Shown: one piece after another, positions 9,291 through 16,983 of the stretch
Layout: each line of letters begins with the position of its first letter
Position numbering within the stretch: the first letter of the stretch is position 1
Origin: Polaribacter sejongensis
Lineage (GTDB): Bacteria; Bacteroidota; Bacteroidia; Flavobacteriales; Flavobacteriaceae
Assembly: GCF_038024065.1 (NCBI RefSeq)
Contig: NZ_CP150667.1
Span: 2,549,501-2,613,500 of the forward strand
Length of the DNA: 64,000 nucleotides
Direction: 5' to 3'
Notes under the pieces: model-generated
Told to the model about the DNA's origin: nothing
The model's database searches: none
Seen by the model: the letters and a program-made list of their open reading frames with translations, nothing else
Made by a program: the position numbers and the translations under genes

Positions 9291-9373
9291 TTTTATATTT
9301 TTAACACCTACAAGTTTTCAAATTCTGATTTCACTTCAAAAATTATACTTATAGACTTAGTTACTAATTCTGT

Positions 9374-11101
9374 TTAATTATATGCTTGATGTATGTATTT
9401 CGCATATTTTTCTTGCTGTTTTCTATCGCCGGTTTTGTAGAATTTTACAGCATCATTAGAGCGCATAAAAAAGTGATTGATATCTATAATTGATAAAATT
9501 CCGCTTCTAAATAAATCGTCTCTTACTGGACCTTTTACGCCTGCTAGTAAAAAAGTAATCCCTTTCTTTTTATAGTATTTAATACGTTCTTTTAACATTT
9601 CTACACCTGTACTATCTACTCTGTTTATGCTTTCTGCATCTAGAACAATCAATTTTAAGGCATCCCCTTTTCTATATGCCATTTCATCTAACTTGTCTCT
9701 AAAATAGCTAGAATTTGCATAAAATATTTGCGCATCAAACCTAAAAATTAAGACATCATCCTCAATAATAACTTCTTCAAAACGACTTCTATTTCTGTAA
9801 AAATTTGAGTTGGGTACTTTTCCTAATTCCGCCACATAAGGTCTAGAAGTTCTATAAATTAACACAATTAAAGACAACCCTACGCCAACAATAATACCAA
9901 ATTCGATTCCTAATAATAACGTTCCAATAAATGTGGCTAACATCAACCAGAAATCTAAATGATTTGCTCTCCATAAAAAAGCGGCTTCTTTAATATTTAC
10001 CAAATTAAAAACGGCTACAATAATAATTGCTGCCAATACTGTTTTTGGTAAATGATAAAATAATGGTGTCAAAAACAATAGCGTAATAACTACCATTACA
10101 ACAGAAATTAAAGCGGCCATACCTGTTCTTGCTCCACTTTCTTGATTAATTGCAGAACGAGAAAAACTAGAAGTAGTTGGATATGCTTTAAACAACGACC
10201 CTACCATATTACTGATTCCTAAAGCTATTAATTCTTGATTGGGTCTTATTCTATATTCGTCCTGTTTTGCTTCTAACGATTTTCCTATAGAAATGGTTTC
10301 TAAATATCCAACCATTACCAGCGTAAATGCAATTGGTAATAATTCTCTTATTAAGTCGATATCAAACTCTGGAATTCCGAAAATTGGCAACCCAGAAGGA
10401 ATATCTTTTACAATAGAAACACCAGTTATTGAGCTTCCAAAAAACTTTAAAATTAGAATACCTAAAATAACTACAATTAAGGCGCTTGGTATTTTTTTAT
10501 TGATTTTTCTGAGGATGATAATAATTACCACAGAAATTAAACCAATAATAGTTGTTGGGTGATTAAAGTCAATAATTCTACCAAAAACATCTGCTACAAC
10601 ATACTGTAATTGATCACTTTGCACAAAATCAACTCCAAATAAATTCCGAAATTGATTGAACCCAATAATTAACGCTACCGCAGATGTAAAACCAGTTATA
10701 ACAGGCTTTGAAAGAAAATTTACAATAAACCCCAAACTAAAAACACCCATTAAAAATTGGATTGCCCCAACCATTAAAGCCAACAAAATGGCTATTGAAA
10801 TGTAACTCTCTGAACCTGCCAAAGCCAAGGTAGAAACACCGGTTGCTACGATTAAAGAATCCATTGCTACAGGACCTATTGCCACTTGTCTTGATGACCC
10901 AAAAATAGCATACATAACTTGTGGCATTAACGCACAATACAAACCATAAATTGGTGGTAAACCTGCAATTAAAGCATACGCAATTCCTTGCGGGATTAAA
11001 ATAATACCAACAGTAATACCTGCCAATAAATCGCCCTTAAAAAGAGATGTATTGTAATTTGGTAACCACTCTAAAATTGGTATTATCTTTTTTATATTCA
11101 T
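9374..11101 (-). CDS. SulP-family anion transporter with STAS domain
   Basis: Inner-membrane transporter of 575 residues. The N-terminal 420 residues are hydrophobic, with the SulP features LLAGITVGIILIPQGIAYALIAGLPPI near residues 24-50 and a long run of about 10-14 membrane helices. The C-terminal STAS domain (about 440-560) has LIVLDAESINRVDSTGVEML, including the D-S-T-G loop. SulP proteins move sulfate, bicarbonate or other anions. Being first in an operon with persulfide-oxidising enzymes, it may move sulfate or sulfite (inference). Upstream lie a short hairpin and a heptamer repeat tract before ruvB, so it may be read from its own promoter or through from ruvB. Confidence 0.92.
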   Translation of the reverse strand: MNIKKIIPILEWLPNYNTSLFKGDLLAGITVGIILIPQGIAYALIAGLPPIYGLYCALMPQVMYAIFGSSRQVAIGPVAMDSLIVATGVSTLALAGSESYISIAILLALMVGAIQFLMGVFSLGFIVNFLSKPVITGFTSAVALIIGFNQFRNLFGVDFVQSDQLQYVVADVFGRIIDFNHPTTIIGLISVVIIIILRKINKKIPSALIVVILGILILKFFGSSITGVSIVKDIPSGLPIFGIPEFDIDLIRELLPIAFTLVMVGYLETISIGKSLEAKQDEYRIRPNQELIALGISNMVGSLFKAYPTTSSFSRSAINQESGARTGMAALISVVMVVITLLFLTPLFYHLPKTVLAAIIIVAVFNLVNIKEAAFLWRANHLDFWLMLATFIGTLLLGIEFGIIVGVGLSLIVLIYRTSRPYVAELGKVPNSNFYRNRSRFEEVIIEDDVLIFRFDAQIFYANSSYFRDKLDEMAYRKGDALKLIVLDAESINRVDSTGVEMLKERIKYYKKKGITFLLAGVKGPVRDDLFRSGILSIIDINHFFMRSNDAVKFYKTGDRKQQEKYAKYIHQAYN

Positions 11102-11114
11102 TAGCCCATCTTAA

Positions 11115-11131
11115 CCTTCCCAAAGGGAAGG
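11115..11131. repeat. Small perfect hairpin upstream of SulP gene
   Basis: CCTTCCC-AAA-GGGAAGG is a 7-bp perfect GC-rich stem in an AT-rich gap, 14 bases before the SulP start codon on the minus strand. It would be part of the SulP mRNA leader or the ruvB-SulP read-through. Confidence 0.5.
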
Positions 11132-11145
11132 AATTCTTACTTTTT

Positions 11146-11185
11146 TCTCTTGTTTCTTGTTTCTTGTCTCTTGTCTCTTGTCTCT
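11146..11185. repeat. Heptanucleotide tandem repeat (T[CT]TCTTG)x5 plus partial
   Basis: Five consecutive 7-bp units (TCTCTTG, TTTCTTG, TTTCTTG, TCTCTTG, TCTCTTG) plus TCTCT occupy the 89-base gap between ruvB and the SulP gene. On the minus (coding) strand the tract reads as purine-rich CAAGAGA units. Slippage could change the distance from any promoter to the SulP gene. Confidence 0.75.
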
Positions 11186-11190
11186 AAAGA

Positions 11191-12213
11191 TTAAAACAAT
11201 TCTCCTTGACTTTTCCCTTTCACTCTTCCTAAATGTGTGTATGCTAATTCTGTTACTTCTCTTCCTCTTGGAGTTCTCATAATAAAACCTTGCTGAATTA
11301 AAAAAGGCTCGTACACTTCTTCAATAGTTTCTGTATTCTCGGAAACTGCCGTTGCAATGGTACTTAAACCAACTGGTCCTCCTTTAAACTTATCGATAAT
11401 GGTCATTAGAATTTTATTATCCATTTCATCTAAACCGTGTGCATCTACATTTAATGCTTTTAAAGCATATTTTGCAATTTCTATGGTAATACTTCCATCT
11501 CCTTTTATTTGTGCAAAATCTCTAACTCTTCTTAATAAAGCATTTGCAATTCTTGGTGTTCCTCTACTTCTCCCCGCAATTTCAATTGCAGATTCCATAG
11601 AAATAGGAACTCCTAAAATATGTGAACTTCTTTGAATAATTGTGGTTAACAATTCTGTTTTGTAATAATGTAAACGACTGCTTATTCCAAAACGTGCTCT
11701 CATTGGCGCAGTTAACAAACCAGATCTGGTTGTGGCACCAATTAAAGTAAAAGGTTCTAAATTGATTTGAACAGTTCTGGCATTAGGGCCAGATTCTATC
11801 ATAATATCAATTTTATAATCTTCCATTGCAGAGTATAAATATTCTTCTACAATAGGACTTAATCTATGAATTTCATCAATAAACAGCACATCACGTTCAT
11901 CTAGATTTGTTAACAAACCTGCCAAATCTCCCGGTTTGTCTAAAACCGGACCAGAAGTAACTTTTATTCCTACTTCTAATTCGTTTGCTAAAATATGTGC
12001 TAAAGTTGTTTTTCCCAAACCTGGAGGTCCGTGAAATAATGTGTGATCTAAAGCTTCACCTCTTTGATTTGCTGCTTCAACAAATATTTTTAGGTTATCT
12101 ATGGCTTGATCTTGTCCTGTAAAATCATCAAAAGAGAGTGGGCGTAACTTTTTTTCTACGTCTAAATCTTCGTTAGATAAATTGTGGTTTTCAGGATTTA
12201 AGTTTTCATTCAT
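11191..12213 (-). CDS. ruvB: Holliday junction branch-migration helicase RuvB
   Basis: AAA+ motor of the RuvAB complex, which moves Holliday junctions during recombinational repair. It is 340 residues long from the ATG at 12213. Walker A is GPPGLGKTT (about 62-70), Walker B is DEIH (about 113-116), sensor 1 is in [11 protein letters not shown], and the C-terminal winged helix carries [21 protein letters not shown] six bases earlier gives a longer frame, but that GTG overlaps the last base of a TATCTTTG -7 promoter box (12219-12226), so the ATG is preferred and the mRNA may be nearly leaderless. The ruvA and ruvC genes are not nearby. Confidence 0.96.
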   Translation of the reverse strand: MNENLNPENHNLSNEDLDVEKKLRPLSFDDFTGQDQAIDNLKIFVEAANQRGEALDHTLFHGPPGLGKTTLAHILANELEVGIKVTSGPVLDKPGDLAGLLTNLDERDVLFIDEIHRLSPIVEEYLYSAMEDYKIDIMIESGPNARTVQINLEPFTLIGATTRSGLLTAPMRARFGISSRLHYYKTELLTTIIQRSSHILGVPISMESAIEIAGRSRGTPRIANALLRRVRDFAQIKGDGSITIEIAKYALKALNVDAHGLDEMDNKILMTIIDKFKGGPVGLSTIATAVSENTETIEEVYEPFLIQQGFIMRTPRGREVTELAYTHLGRVKGKSQGELF

Positions 12214-12218
12214 AACCA

Positions 12219-12226
12219 CAAAGATA
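12219..12226 (-). promoter_or_regulatory. Promoter -7 box of ruvB
   Basis: The minus strand reads TATCTTTG, matching the Bacteroidota -7 consensus TAnnTTTG. It ends only five bases before the ruvB ATG, which predicts transcription starting at or almost at the start codon. I see no good TTG -33 element. Confidence 0.5.
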
Positions 12227-12262
12227 ATTGAATTTAGATTACTCTTTTGTATGTTTTGTTAC

Positions 12263-12360
12263 TGTCTAGTCCTAAATAGTCGATACAGATTCATAAAGTA
12301 TTAAATTTAATACTTAAAACTCAACAATGACATCATTGTTCAGGTGTTTTAGACGGGACA
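12263..12360. mobile_element. MITE-like 98-bp element with two internal palindromes
   Basis: The ends are imperfect inverted repeats (TGTCTAGTCCTAAA on the left; TTTAGACGGGACA on the right). Inside are a perfect 20-bp palindrome, AAGTATTAAATTTAATACTT (12296-12315), and AACAATGA-CA-TCATTGTT (12323-12340). There is no coding frame. The right end resembles insertion-sequence termini I associate with Bacteroidota, but from memory only. No convincing target-site duplication is seen. It could be a MITE, a solo IS remnant or a folded regulatory RNA. Confidence 0.4.
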
Positions 12361-12690
12361 ACATTATAAAAAAAACGTTTAGAGAAACCTATAATAGTAG
12401 CTATGTACTATTTAACAAAATTACTACTAAAAAGGTAATACTTTATATACCAATAGTACTATGCTATTTTAATTACAATTAAAATAATTAATAACAAGTT
12501 CCATTGTTGGTTTATGAAGACAACGGAGGTGTTTCGTCTGTTCTTTTAGGTTATTTAACCACACCAAACTATATAGAGATATAATAAATCAGTTGCATTT
12601 GTTATGGTTTAAGATTAAATACAAACAAAGAGAAATCTTACAAACACCCTAAATCTATTTTTCTAATATAAAGAAGTAATATTAGTCCAT
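12361..12690. other. Non-coding, palindrome-bearing gap
   Basis: I see no gene here on either strand; all frames are broken by stops. A palindrome TTTTAATT-AC-AATTAAAA lies at 12467-12484. Between about 12510 and 12590 there are short open stretches in two frames, which may be remnants of an old gene, but no family is recognisable. Confidence 0.4.
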
Positions 12691-12694
12691 AAAA

Positions 12695-12724
12695 AAACTC
12701 CAAAAAATTACTTTTTTGGAGTTT
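12695..12724 (-). terminator. Terminator of the MORN-repeat gene
   Basis: AAACTCCAAAAAA and its complement form a 13-bp stem, followed on the minus strand by a T-run, 36 bases past the stop codon at 12760. Confidence 0.8.
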
Positions 12725-12759
12725 CAATAGCCCGTTAATTGGCTAAACAAAAATAAAAA

Positions 12760-13110
12760 TTATTTATTAGCAGCTAATTTAGCTTCATGTTTCCATAAAT
12801 TTACGCTAACAATTGCATTGTTGTTATAATTAATTTCTTTTAAAGATTCATCATTCCAAACAAACCACTTCCCTACTTTTTTGCCATCATTGTATTTGGC
12901 AATTTGAGTTTTATTCCCGTTTTTATCAAAACGAGTCCATTGACCTGTTAATTTTTTATCTTTAAAGTACCCTTCAGTACTGATAGAACCATCTTCGTAA
13001 TAATAAGTAGCTTTCACTAAATCTCCTTCTATGGTATAAGTTGTTTCTCTATCTTGTGCGTATCCTATTGTTGCTACACAAAGAACTATAAGTGTTAGTA
13101 TTTTTTTCAT
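12760..13110 (-). CDS. Secreted MORN-2 / YwqK-type repeat protein
   Basis: An exported protein of 116 residues with a clear signal peptide (MKKILTLIVLCVATIGYAQ, cleavage near 18/19). The mature part has two to three MORN_2-type repeats: GSISTEGYFKDKKLTGQWTR and NKTQIAKYNDGKKVGKWFV, each a beta-hairpin with the G-x-W pattern. Such proteins are often named YwqK-family antitoxins, but an export signal and the absence of a toxin gene argue against that role here. It is monocistronic, with a good promoter (TTG at 13171-13173, TATATTTG at 13143-13150, 20-base spacing) and its own terminator. Confidence 0.8.
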   Translation of the reverse strand: MKKILTLIVLCVATIGYAQDRETTYTIEGDLVKATYYYEDGSISTEGYFKDKKLTGQWTRFDKNGNKTQIAKYNDGKKVGKWFVWNDESLKEINYNNNAIVSVNLWKHEAKLAANK

Positions 13111-13142
13111 GACGATAATTTTTTATTGTTACATTACATGTT

Positions 13143-13173
13143 CAAATATACGTAAAAACTTACAATTAAGCAA
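13143..13173 (-). promoter_or_regulatory. Promoter of the MORN-repeat gene
   Basis: On the minus strand, TTG (-33) is followed after 20 bases by TATATTTG (-7), a full match to the Bacteroidota sigma-A consensus, 32 bases upstream of the ATG. Confidence 0.7.
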
Positions 13174-13252
13174 CCTTTTGGTAACATTAATTTAACATTG
13201 GAGTTTTAAAAATAAAAACAATACCTTTACTATATATAAATTTAAAACAAAC

Positions 13253-13463
13253 ATGATGGCAGTTATAGAGGTTATTGAAGTATTAGCTAATTCTGAAAAA
13301 AATTAGGAAGAAGCGACTAGAATAGCAGTAAAAGAAGCTTCTAAATCAGTAAAGAATATAAGATCTATTTTTGTACAATCGCAAAGCGCTAAGGGCTGTT
13401 GTTAATAATGATGAGGTTGCTGAATTTAGAGTAAACTTAAAAATCACATTCGAAGTAAATTAA
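13253..13463 (+). pseudogene. Dodecin gene inactivated by a stop codon and a frameshift
   Basis: Translating by hand from the ATG at 13253/13256 gives MAVIEVIEVLANSEKN, then TAG (13304-13306) where dodecins have Trp. The same frame continues EEATRIAVKEASKSVKNIRS and reaches VQSQSA. A seven-base insertion next to a duplicated GCT (about 13389-13396) then shifts the frame, after which VVNNDEVAEFRVNLKITFEVN ends at TAA 13461-13463. The joined product is a typical 66-70 residue dodecin, the small flavin-storing dodecamer. Two independent lesions indicate a true pseudogene. Sequencing error cannot be excluded without reads, but would have to occur twice. Confidence 0.85.
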
Positions 13464-13521
13464 AAAAAACCTACGTTATTTTTTTCATAAAAAATTAAAT
13501 CAATCTAACTAATACAACACA

Positions 13522-13878
13522 ATGAATACTATACAAATAATTCTTATCAGCTTAGTTGCTATCATTCATATATATATCGTTTATTTAGAAATGGTTGTTT
13601 GGACCTCAGAAAAAGCAATGAAAGCCTTCGCTATAAAAACCAAAGAATTTGCAGAAGAAACAAAAGGAATGGCTGCAAACCAAGGTTTATATAACGGTTT
13701 TATAGTTGCTGGATTAATATGGTCTTTAATAGCTGTAAAAGTAGATGTTGCAATCTTCTTTTTGTCTTGCGTTGCAATAGCAGGACTTTATGGAGCCTAT
13801 TCTATAAAGATAATCCGCATACTTTATATACAAACGATACCAGCAACCCTAGGTATTATTTCACTTTTAATATTATAG
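13522..13878 (+). CDS. DUF1304 family membrane protein
   Basis: A 118-residue integral membrane protein with four predicted helices (about 3-23, 58-74, 76-93 and 98-117). It has the DUF1304 pattern: an amphipathic segment WTSEKAMKAFAIKTKEFAEETKGMAANQGLYNG between helices 1 and 2, with the conserved NQGLYNGF. The family function is unknown. The ATG is preceded by a leader without Shine-Dalgarno, starting 59 bases after the dodecin pseudogene. It was perhaps once co-transcribed with it. The next gene (mscS-like) has its own promoter. Confidence 0.85.
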   Translation: MNTIQIILISLVAIIHIYIVYLEMVVWTSEKAMKAFAIKTKEFAEETKGMAANQGLYNGFIVAGLIWSLIAVKVDVAIFFLSCVAIAGLYGAYSIKIIRILYIQTIPATLGIISLLIL

Positions 13879-13890
13879 TTAAACTTTTTC

Positions 13891-13917
13891 TTGTTCAATA
13901 AGAAACCTTTATTTTTG
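13891..13917 (+). promoter_or_regulatory. Promoter of the mechanosensitive channel gene
   Basis: TTG (13891-13893) and TATTTTTG (13910-13917), with 16 bases between, match the Bacteroidota -33/-7 pattern. The ATG follows 28 bases later. Confidence 0.55.
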
Positions 13918-13945
13918 CATTTAATTCTTAAACAGAAGATAAAAA

Positions 13946-14752
13946 ATGAAAAAATATTTAGAGTATTTAGAAGGATTAATTATTGAATATACGCCTAAAG
14001 TATTAGTAGCATTAGCCATTTTAATTATTGGTTTATTAGTTATAAAACTAGTTGTTAAAGGTGCTAAAAAGGCAATGAGTAAGGGTGGTATTGACATTAC
14101 GCTTCAAACTTTTTTAAGTAATTTACTTGGTTGGGCACTAAAAATATTATTAATTATAGTTGTTATCTCTAAACTAGGAGTAGAAACAACCTCTTTTGCA
14201 GCAATTATAGCAGCAGCAGGTTTAGCTGTTGGTTTAGCACTGCAAGGATCTCTTGCTAATTTTGCTGGAGGTGTTTTAATTATGATTTTTAAACCTTTTA
14301 AACTAGGTGATTTTATTGAAGCACAAGGTGAAAGCGGAACTGTAAAACAGATTGAAATCTTTACAACGAAACTAAACACTACAGATAATAAAGAAATTAT
14401 AATTCCTAATGGAACTTTATCTAATGGTAATATTGTTAACTATAGTACAGAAGCTACTCGTCGTGTAGATTTTACTTTTGGTGTGGGATATGATTCTGAT
14501 ATAAAGAAAACAAAAGATCTTCTTTATGGCATTTTAAACAACCATCCATTAATTTTAAAAACTCCTGCTGCTGCAGTTAATTTATCTGAATTAGGAGACA
14601 GTTCTATCAATTTCTTTACCAGAGGTTGGGTAAAAAAAGAAGACTATTGGACAGTTAAGTTTGAAGTTATGGAACAAGTAAAAGAAGCTCTAGATGAAGC
14701 TGGAATTGACATTCCTTATCCACACAGAGTAAACATCAACAAAAACGAATAA
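13946..14752 (+). CDS. mscS: Small-conductance mechanosensitive channel (MscS family)
   Basis: Inner-membrane channel that releases solutes during hypo-osmotic shock. It has 268 residues, close to the E. coli MscS length. TM1 is about 19-40 and TM2 about 60-82. The pore-lining TM3 (about 85-120) is the Gly/Ala-rich FAAIIAAAGLAVGLALQGSL followed by NFAGGVLIMIFKPFKLGDFI. The cytoplasmic beta and alpha/beta domains follow, with IIIPNGTLSNGNIVNYS, a near-universal MscS motif. The gene converges on tsaB with only five bases between the stops and no obvious terminator. Confidence 0.93.
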   Translation: MKKYLEYLEGLIIEYTPKVLVALAILIIGLLVIKLVVKGAKKAMSKGGIDITLQTFLSNLLGWALKILLIIVVISKLGVETTSFAAIIAAAGLAVGLALQGSLANFAGGVLIMIFKPFKLGDFIEAQGESGTVKQIEIFTTKLNTTDNKEIIIPNGTLSNGNIVNYSTEATRRVDFTFGVGYDSDIKKTKDLLYGILNNHPLILKTPAAAVNLSELGDSSINFFTRGWVKKEDYWTVKFEVMEQVKEALDEAGIDIPYPHRVNINKNE

Positions 14753-14757
14753 TATTT

Positions 14758-15444
14758 TTAAAAGGTAGGTTTCTTTTTCTTTTCAGGAATAACCACAAAA
14801 TCTTTTAAATAAAATGGTTCAAAATAAGCGACATCTTCGATGTCGTTTTTTTTGTACTTATTATAAGATAATAGTGCCATTTCTTTCGCAGAAGGGAACT
14901 TATCATCAATAAAAACTGCATTTTTATGGGTAATTATTTCTTTACATTTATGCGCTCCATCACCTAAAAAGTAAACGGTATTTGTTTCTAAATAATCTGA
15001 AAAAGAATTTTCATCAATTATCTCTGCTTTAATATCTCTTATTTGCTCGTAATCCTCATTAAAAACAGCTGCATACACCTCCATTCTTCTAGCATCTAAC
15101 ATCGGTATAATAATACCTTTGTCCACAGAAGTAGCATGCGCTAAAGATTCTAATGTTTTAATAGAAATTAAAGGCTTATCAAAAGCAAAACAAAGCCCTT
15201 TTGCGGCAGAAACTCCAATTCTAAGTCCAGTATAAGATCCCGGACCTTTGCTAACGGCTACAGCGTCTATTTCAGTAGAAGTAATATTTACTTCATTTAA
15301 TACATCTAAAATAAAAGGGTGTAATACTTCTGCGTGAGAATAATTACCATTATTCAATTCTTTTATTGCTATAACTTGTCCGTCTTTTGCAAGACTTACA
15401 GAGCAGTTCTTGGTCGCGGTTTCTATGTTAAGGATAATTGCCAA
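14758..15444 (-). CDS. tsaB: tRNA threonylcarbamoyladenosine biosynthesis protein TsaB
   Basis: Scaffold partner of TsaD in making t6A37 of ANN-decoding tRNAs. The ASKHA fold is shown by ILNIETATKNCSVSLA at the N-terminus and SKGPGSYTGLRIGVSAAKGL near 68-88. An open frame extends to an ATG at 15495, but that extension contains the tolC terminator and the tsaB promoter (TATATTTG at 15461-15468 on the minus strand), so it would not be transcribed. I therefore start at the TTG at 15442-15444 (MAIILNIE..., 228 residues), which matches usual TsaB N-termini. The leader is about ten bases long. Confidence 0.93.
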   Translation of the reverse strand: MAIILNIETATKNCSVSLAKDGQVIAIKELNNGNYSHAEVLHPFILDVLNEVNITSTEIDAVAVSKGPGSYTGLRIGVSAAKGLCFAFDKPLISIKTLESLAHATSVDKGIIIPMLDARRMEVYAAVFNEDYEQIRDIKAEIIDENSFSDYLETNTVYFLGDGAHKCKEIITHKNAVFIDDKFPSAKEMALLSYNKYKKNDIEDVAYFEPFYLKDFVVIPEKKKKPTF

Positions 15445-15460
15445 TTGTTCTATTTTTATG

Positions 15461-15468
15461 CAAATATA
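15461..15468 (-). promoter_or_regulatory. Promoter -7 box of tsaB that decides its start
   Basis: The minus-strand TATATTTG lies 16 bases upstream of the TTG start and downstream of the alternative ATG. A TTG at 15493-15495 could be the -33 element (24-base spacing, slightly long). Confidence 0.6.
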
Positions 15469-15487
15469 AGTTATAGAAAAAAGAAAA

Positions 15488-15505
15488 CCTCGCAAATGTG
15501 CGAGG
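15488..15505 (-). terminator. Terminator of the TolC-type gene
   Basis: CCTCGCA/TGCGAGG stem with a four-base loop; on the minus strand it runs into TTTTCTTTTTT. It lies 25 bases after the stop at 15530 and just before the tsaB promoter. Confidence 0.85.
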
Positions 15506-15529
15506 CTTCATAAGGAATCTTTATTTTAT

Positions 15530-16861
15530 TTATTCTAGAATCAATTCTCCAGAATAGAATTGTAAAACTTTTGTTTTAAAAACATAATCGTATTTAGAGC
15601 GTATCATGGTAGCTTCTGCATTTACCAAACGGGTTCTTACTTGATCAAAATCAAACAAAGTAATGGTTCCGTAATTGTAACGTTCTTGTGCATTTTTAAA
15701 AGCTTCTTTTTGCGCTTCTAAAGAAATAGTTGAAGCTTCGTAGGTTTTTAATGCAGACTTAACATCTAAAAAAGATTGTTCTATCGTTTGCTTTAAATTT
15801 AATTTTTCACTTTCTAATTGAGTTTCAGAAATCTCTTTATTAATCATCGATTTAGCAACACTATTTTTTGTTTGAAATCTATTAAAAATAGGAATACTAA
15901 GAGAAACACCTAATCCGTGTTGTAATCTGTCTTCAAACTGGGTGAAAAAAGAAGAGTTTGTTTGATTTGGTAACAAGTTATTAAACTGATGATAATAAGA
16001 ATTACCAGAACTAACTGAATACGATAAAGTAGGTAAAAAAGCTCCTTTAGAAATATCAATATTTAAATCTGCATTTTCTATAGCCAATTTAGCTCTTTCG
16101 ATTTCTGGCATTTCCTCTAATGATTTTTCATATACATCATCAGAATTTTTAAATAATAAAGTTGATGTAGGAGTACCAACATCTATAGAAGTAATATCGA
16201 AATTTTGAACTGGTACTTGTAATAATTGCGCTAAGTTTAACAAAGCTAAGTCTAAAGCATTTTCTTGTGCAATAACATTTTGTAAGTCAGTAGCAGCTGT
16301 AGATTGTGCGTTTAAAAGATCTCCTTTAGCAATAACTCCAGAATTAAATCTACTCTCTGCAGCTTCAATTTGTTTTTTACTAATCTCATACTGCACTTTA
16401 CCAGAACTTAAGTTTTCTTTGGCAAATAATATATTTAAATAACCATTTACAACAAATAAAGAAATATCATTTTCTATTTTCTTTAGATCTAACAAACTAG
16501 ATTTTACACCTAACTGAGCTTGTTTATAAGTGTTCGTATTTCTAAAACCATTAAAAATAATTCCGCCACCAGATAAACTTAAACTAGATGAAAAATTATT
16601 TGTGTTTTTTAATACTCCGTTTTCATCAGAAGATAAACCTGCATTAAATCTTCCTCCAGTAGAAAGGTTTAAGTTTGGTAAAAAATTTCCCTTAGCAATA
16701 GCAACATCTTTTTTAGCTAGCTCTAAGCTTAATTTATTTTGTTGGATAGAAATATTTTTCTCTAAAGCTTGATCTACACATTCTTTAAGTGTCCATTGTT
16801 TCTGAGAAAAGGTAGTAATAGTGGTTAAAAAAGCTACAAATAGGATCAATTTAGTTTTCAA
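15530..16861 (-). CDS. TolC-family outer membrane efflux protein
   Basis: A trimeric outer-membrane exit duct of 443 residues with a signal peptide (MKTKLILFVAFLTTITTFSQ). Two OEP repeats are visible. Each has the long amphipathic coiled-coil helices typical of TolC, for example VDQALEKNISIQQNKLSLELA near 30-50 and IENDISLFVVNGYLNILFAKE, with the second repeat including LKQTIEQSFLDVKSALKTYE. The C-terminal GTITLFDFDQVRTRLVNAEA is typical of the family. No membrane-fusion protein or RND pump is adjacent, so the partner is encoded elsewhere. It is monocistronic with a strong terminator. Confidence 0.9.
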   Translation of the reverse strand: MKTKLILFVAFLTTITTFSQKQWTLKECVDQALEKNISIQQNKLSLELAKKDVAIAKGNFLPNLNLSTGGRFNAGLSSDENGVLKNTNNFSSSLSLSGGGIIFNGFRNTNTYKQAQLGVKSSLLDLKKIENDISLFVVNGYLNILFAKENLSSGKVQYEISKKQIEAAESRFNSGVIAKGDLLNAQSTAATDLQNVIAQENALDLALLNLAQLLQVPVQNFDITSIDVGTPTSTLLFKNSDDVYEKSLEEMPEIERAKLAIENADLNIDISKGAFLPTLSYSVSSGNSYYHQFNNLLPNQTNSSFFTQFEDRLQHGLGVSLSIPIFNRFQTKNSVAKSMINKEISETQLESEKLNLKQTIEQSFLDVKSALKTYEASTISLEAQKEAFKNAQERYNYGTITLFDFDQVRTRLVNAEATMIRSKYDYVFKTKVLQFYSGELILE

Positions 16862-16983
16862 AACGTATTATTTTTTAGTTGATATAATATAAATTGTAAT
16901 TACAAAAGAATAACTTTTCTTTTGAAGTTAAAAATAAGACGACTAAAAGTATAATTTGTTACAAAAAAAAAACACTTATAATC

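Noticed and set aside
10737..10937. 66-residue open frame inside the SulP gene
   Set aside because: It shares the strand but not the frame with a well-supported gene; composition is Asn/Phe/Cys-rich as expected for a shadow frame.
11146..11185. CRISPR repeat
   Set aside because: Seven-base contiguous units without spacers; it is a microsatellite.
12510..12590. Possible transposase or protein fragment in the gap after ruvB
   Set aside because: Short open stretches in two frames do not match any family I can name.
12760..13110. Toxin-antitoxin system (YwqK antitoxin label)
   Set aside because: The protein has a signal peptide and no toxin neighbour; the MORN repeats explain the similarity.
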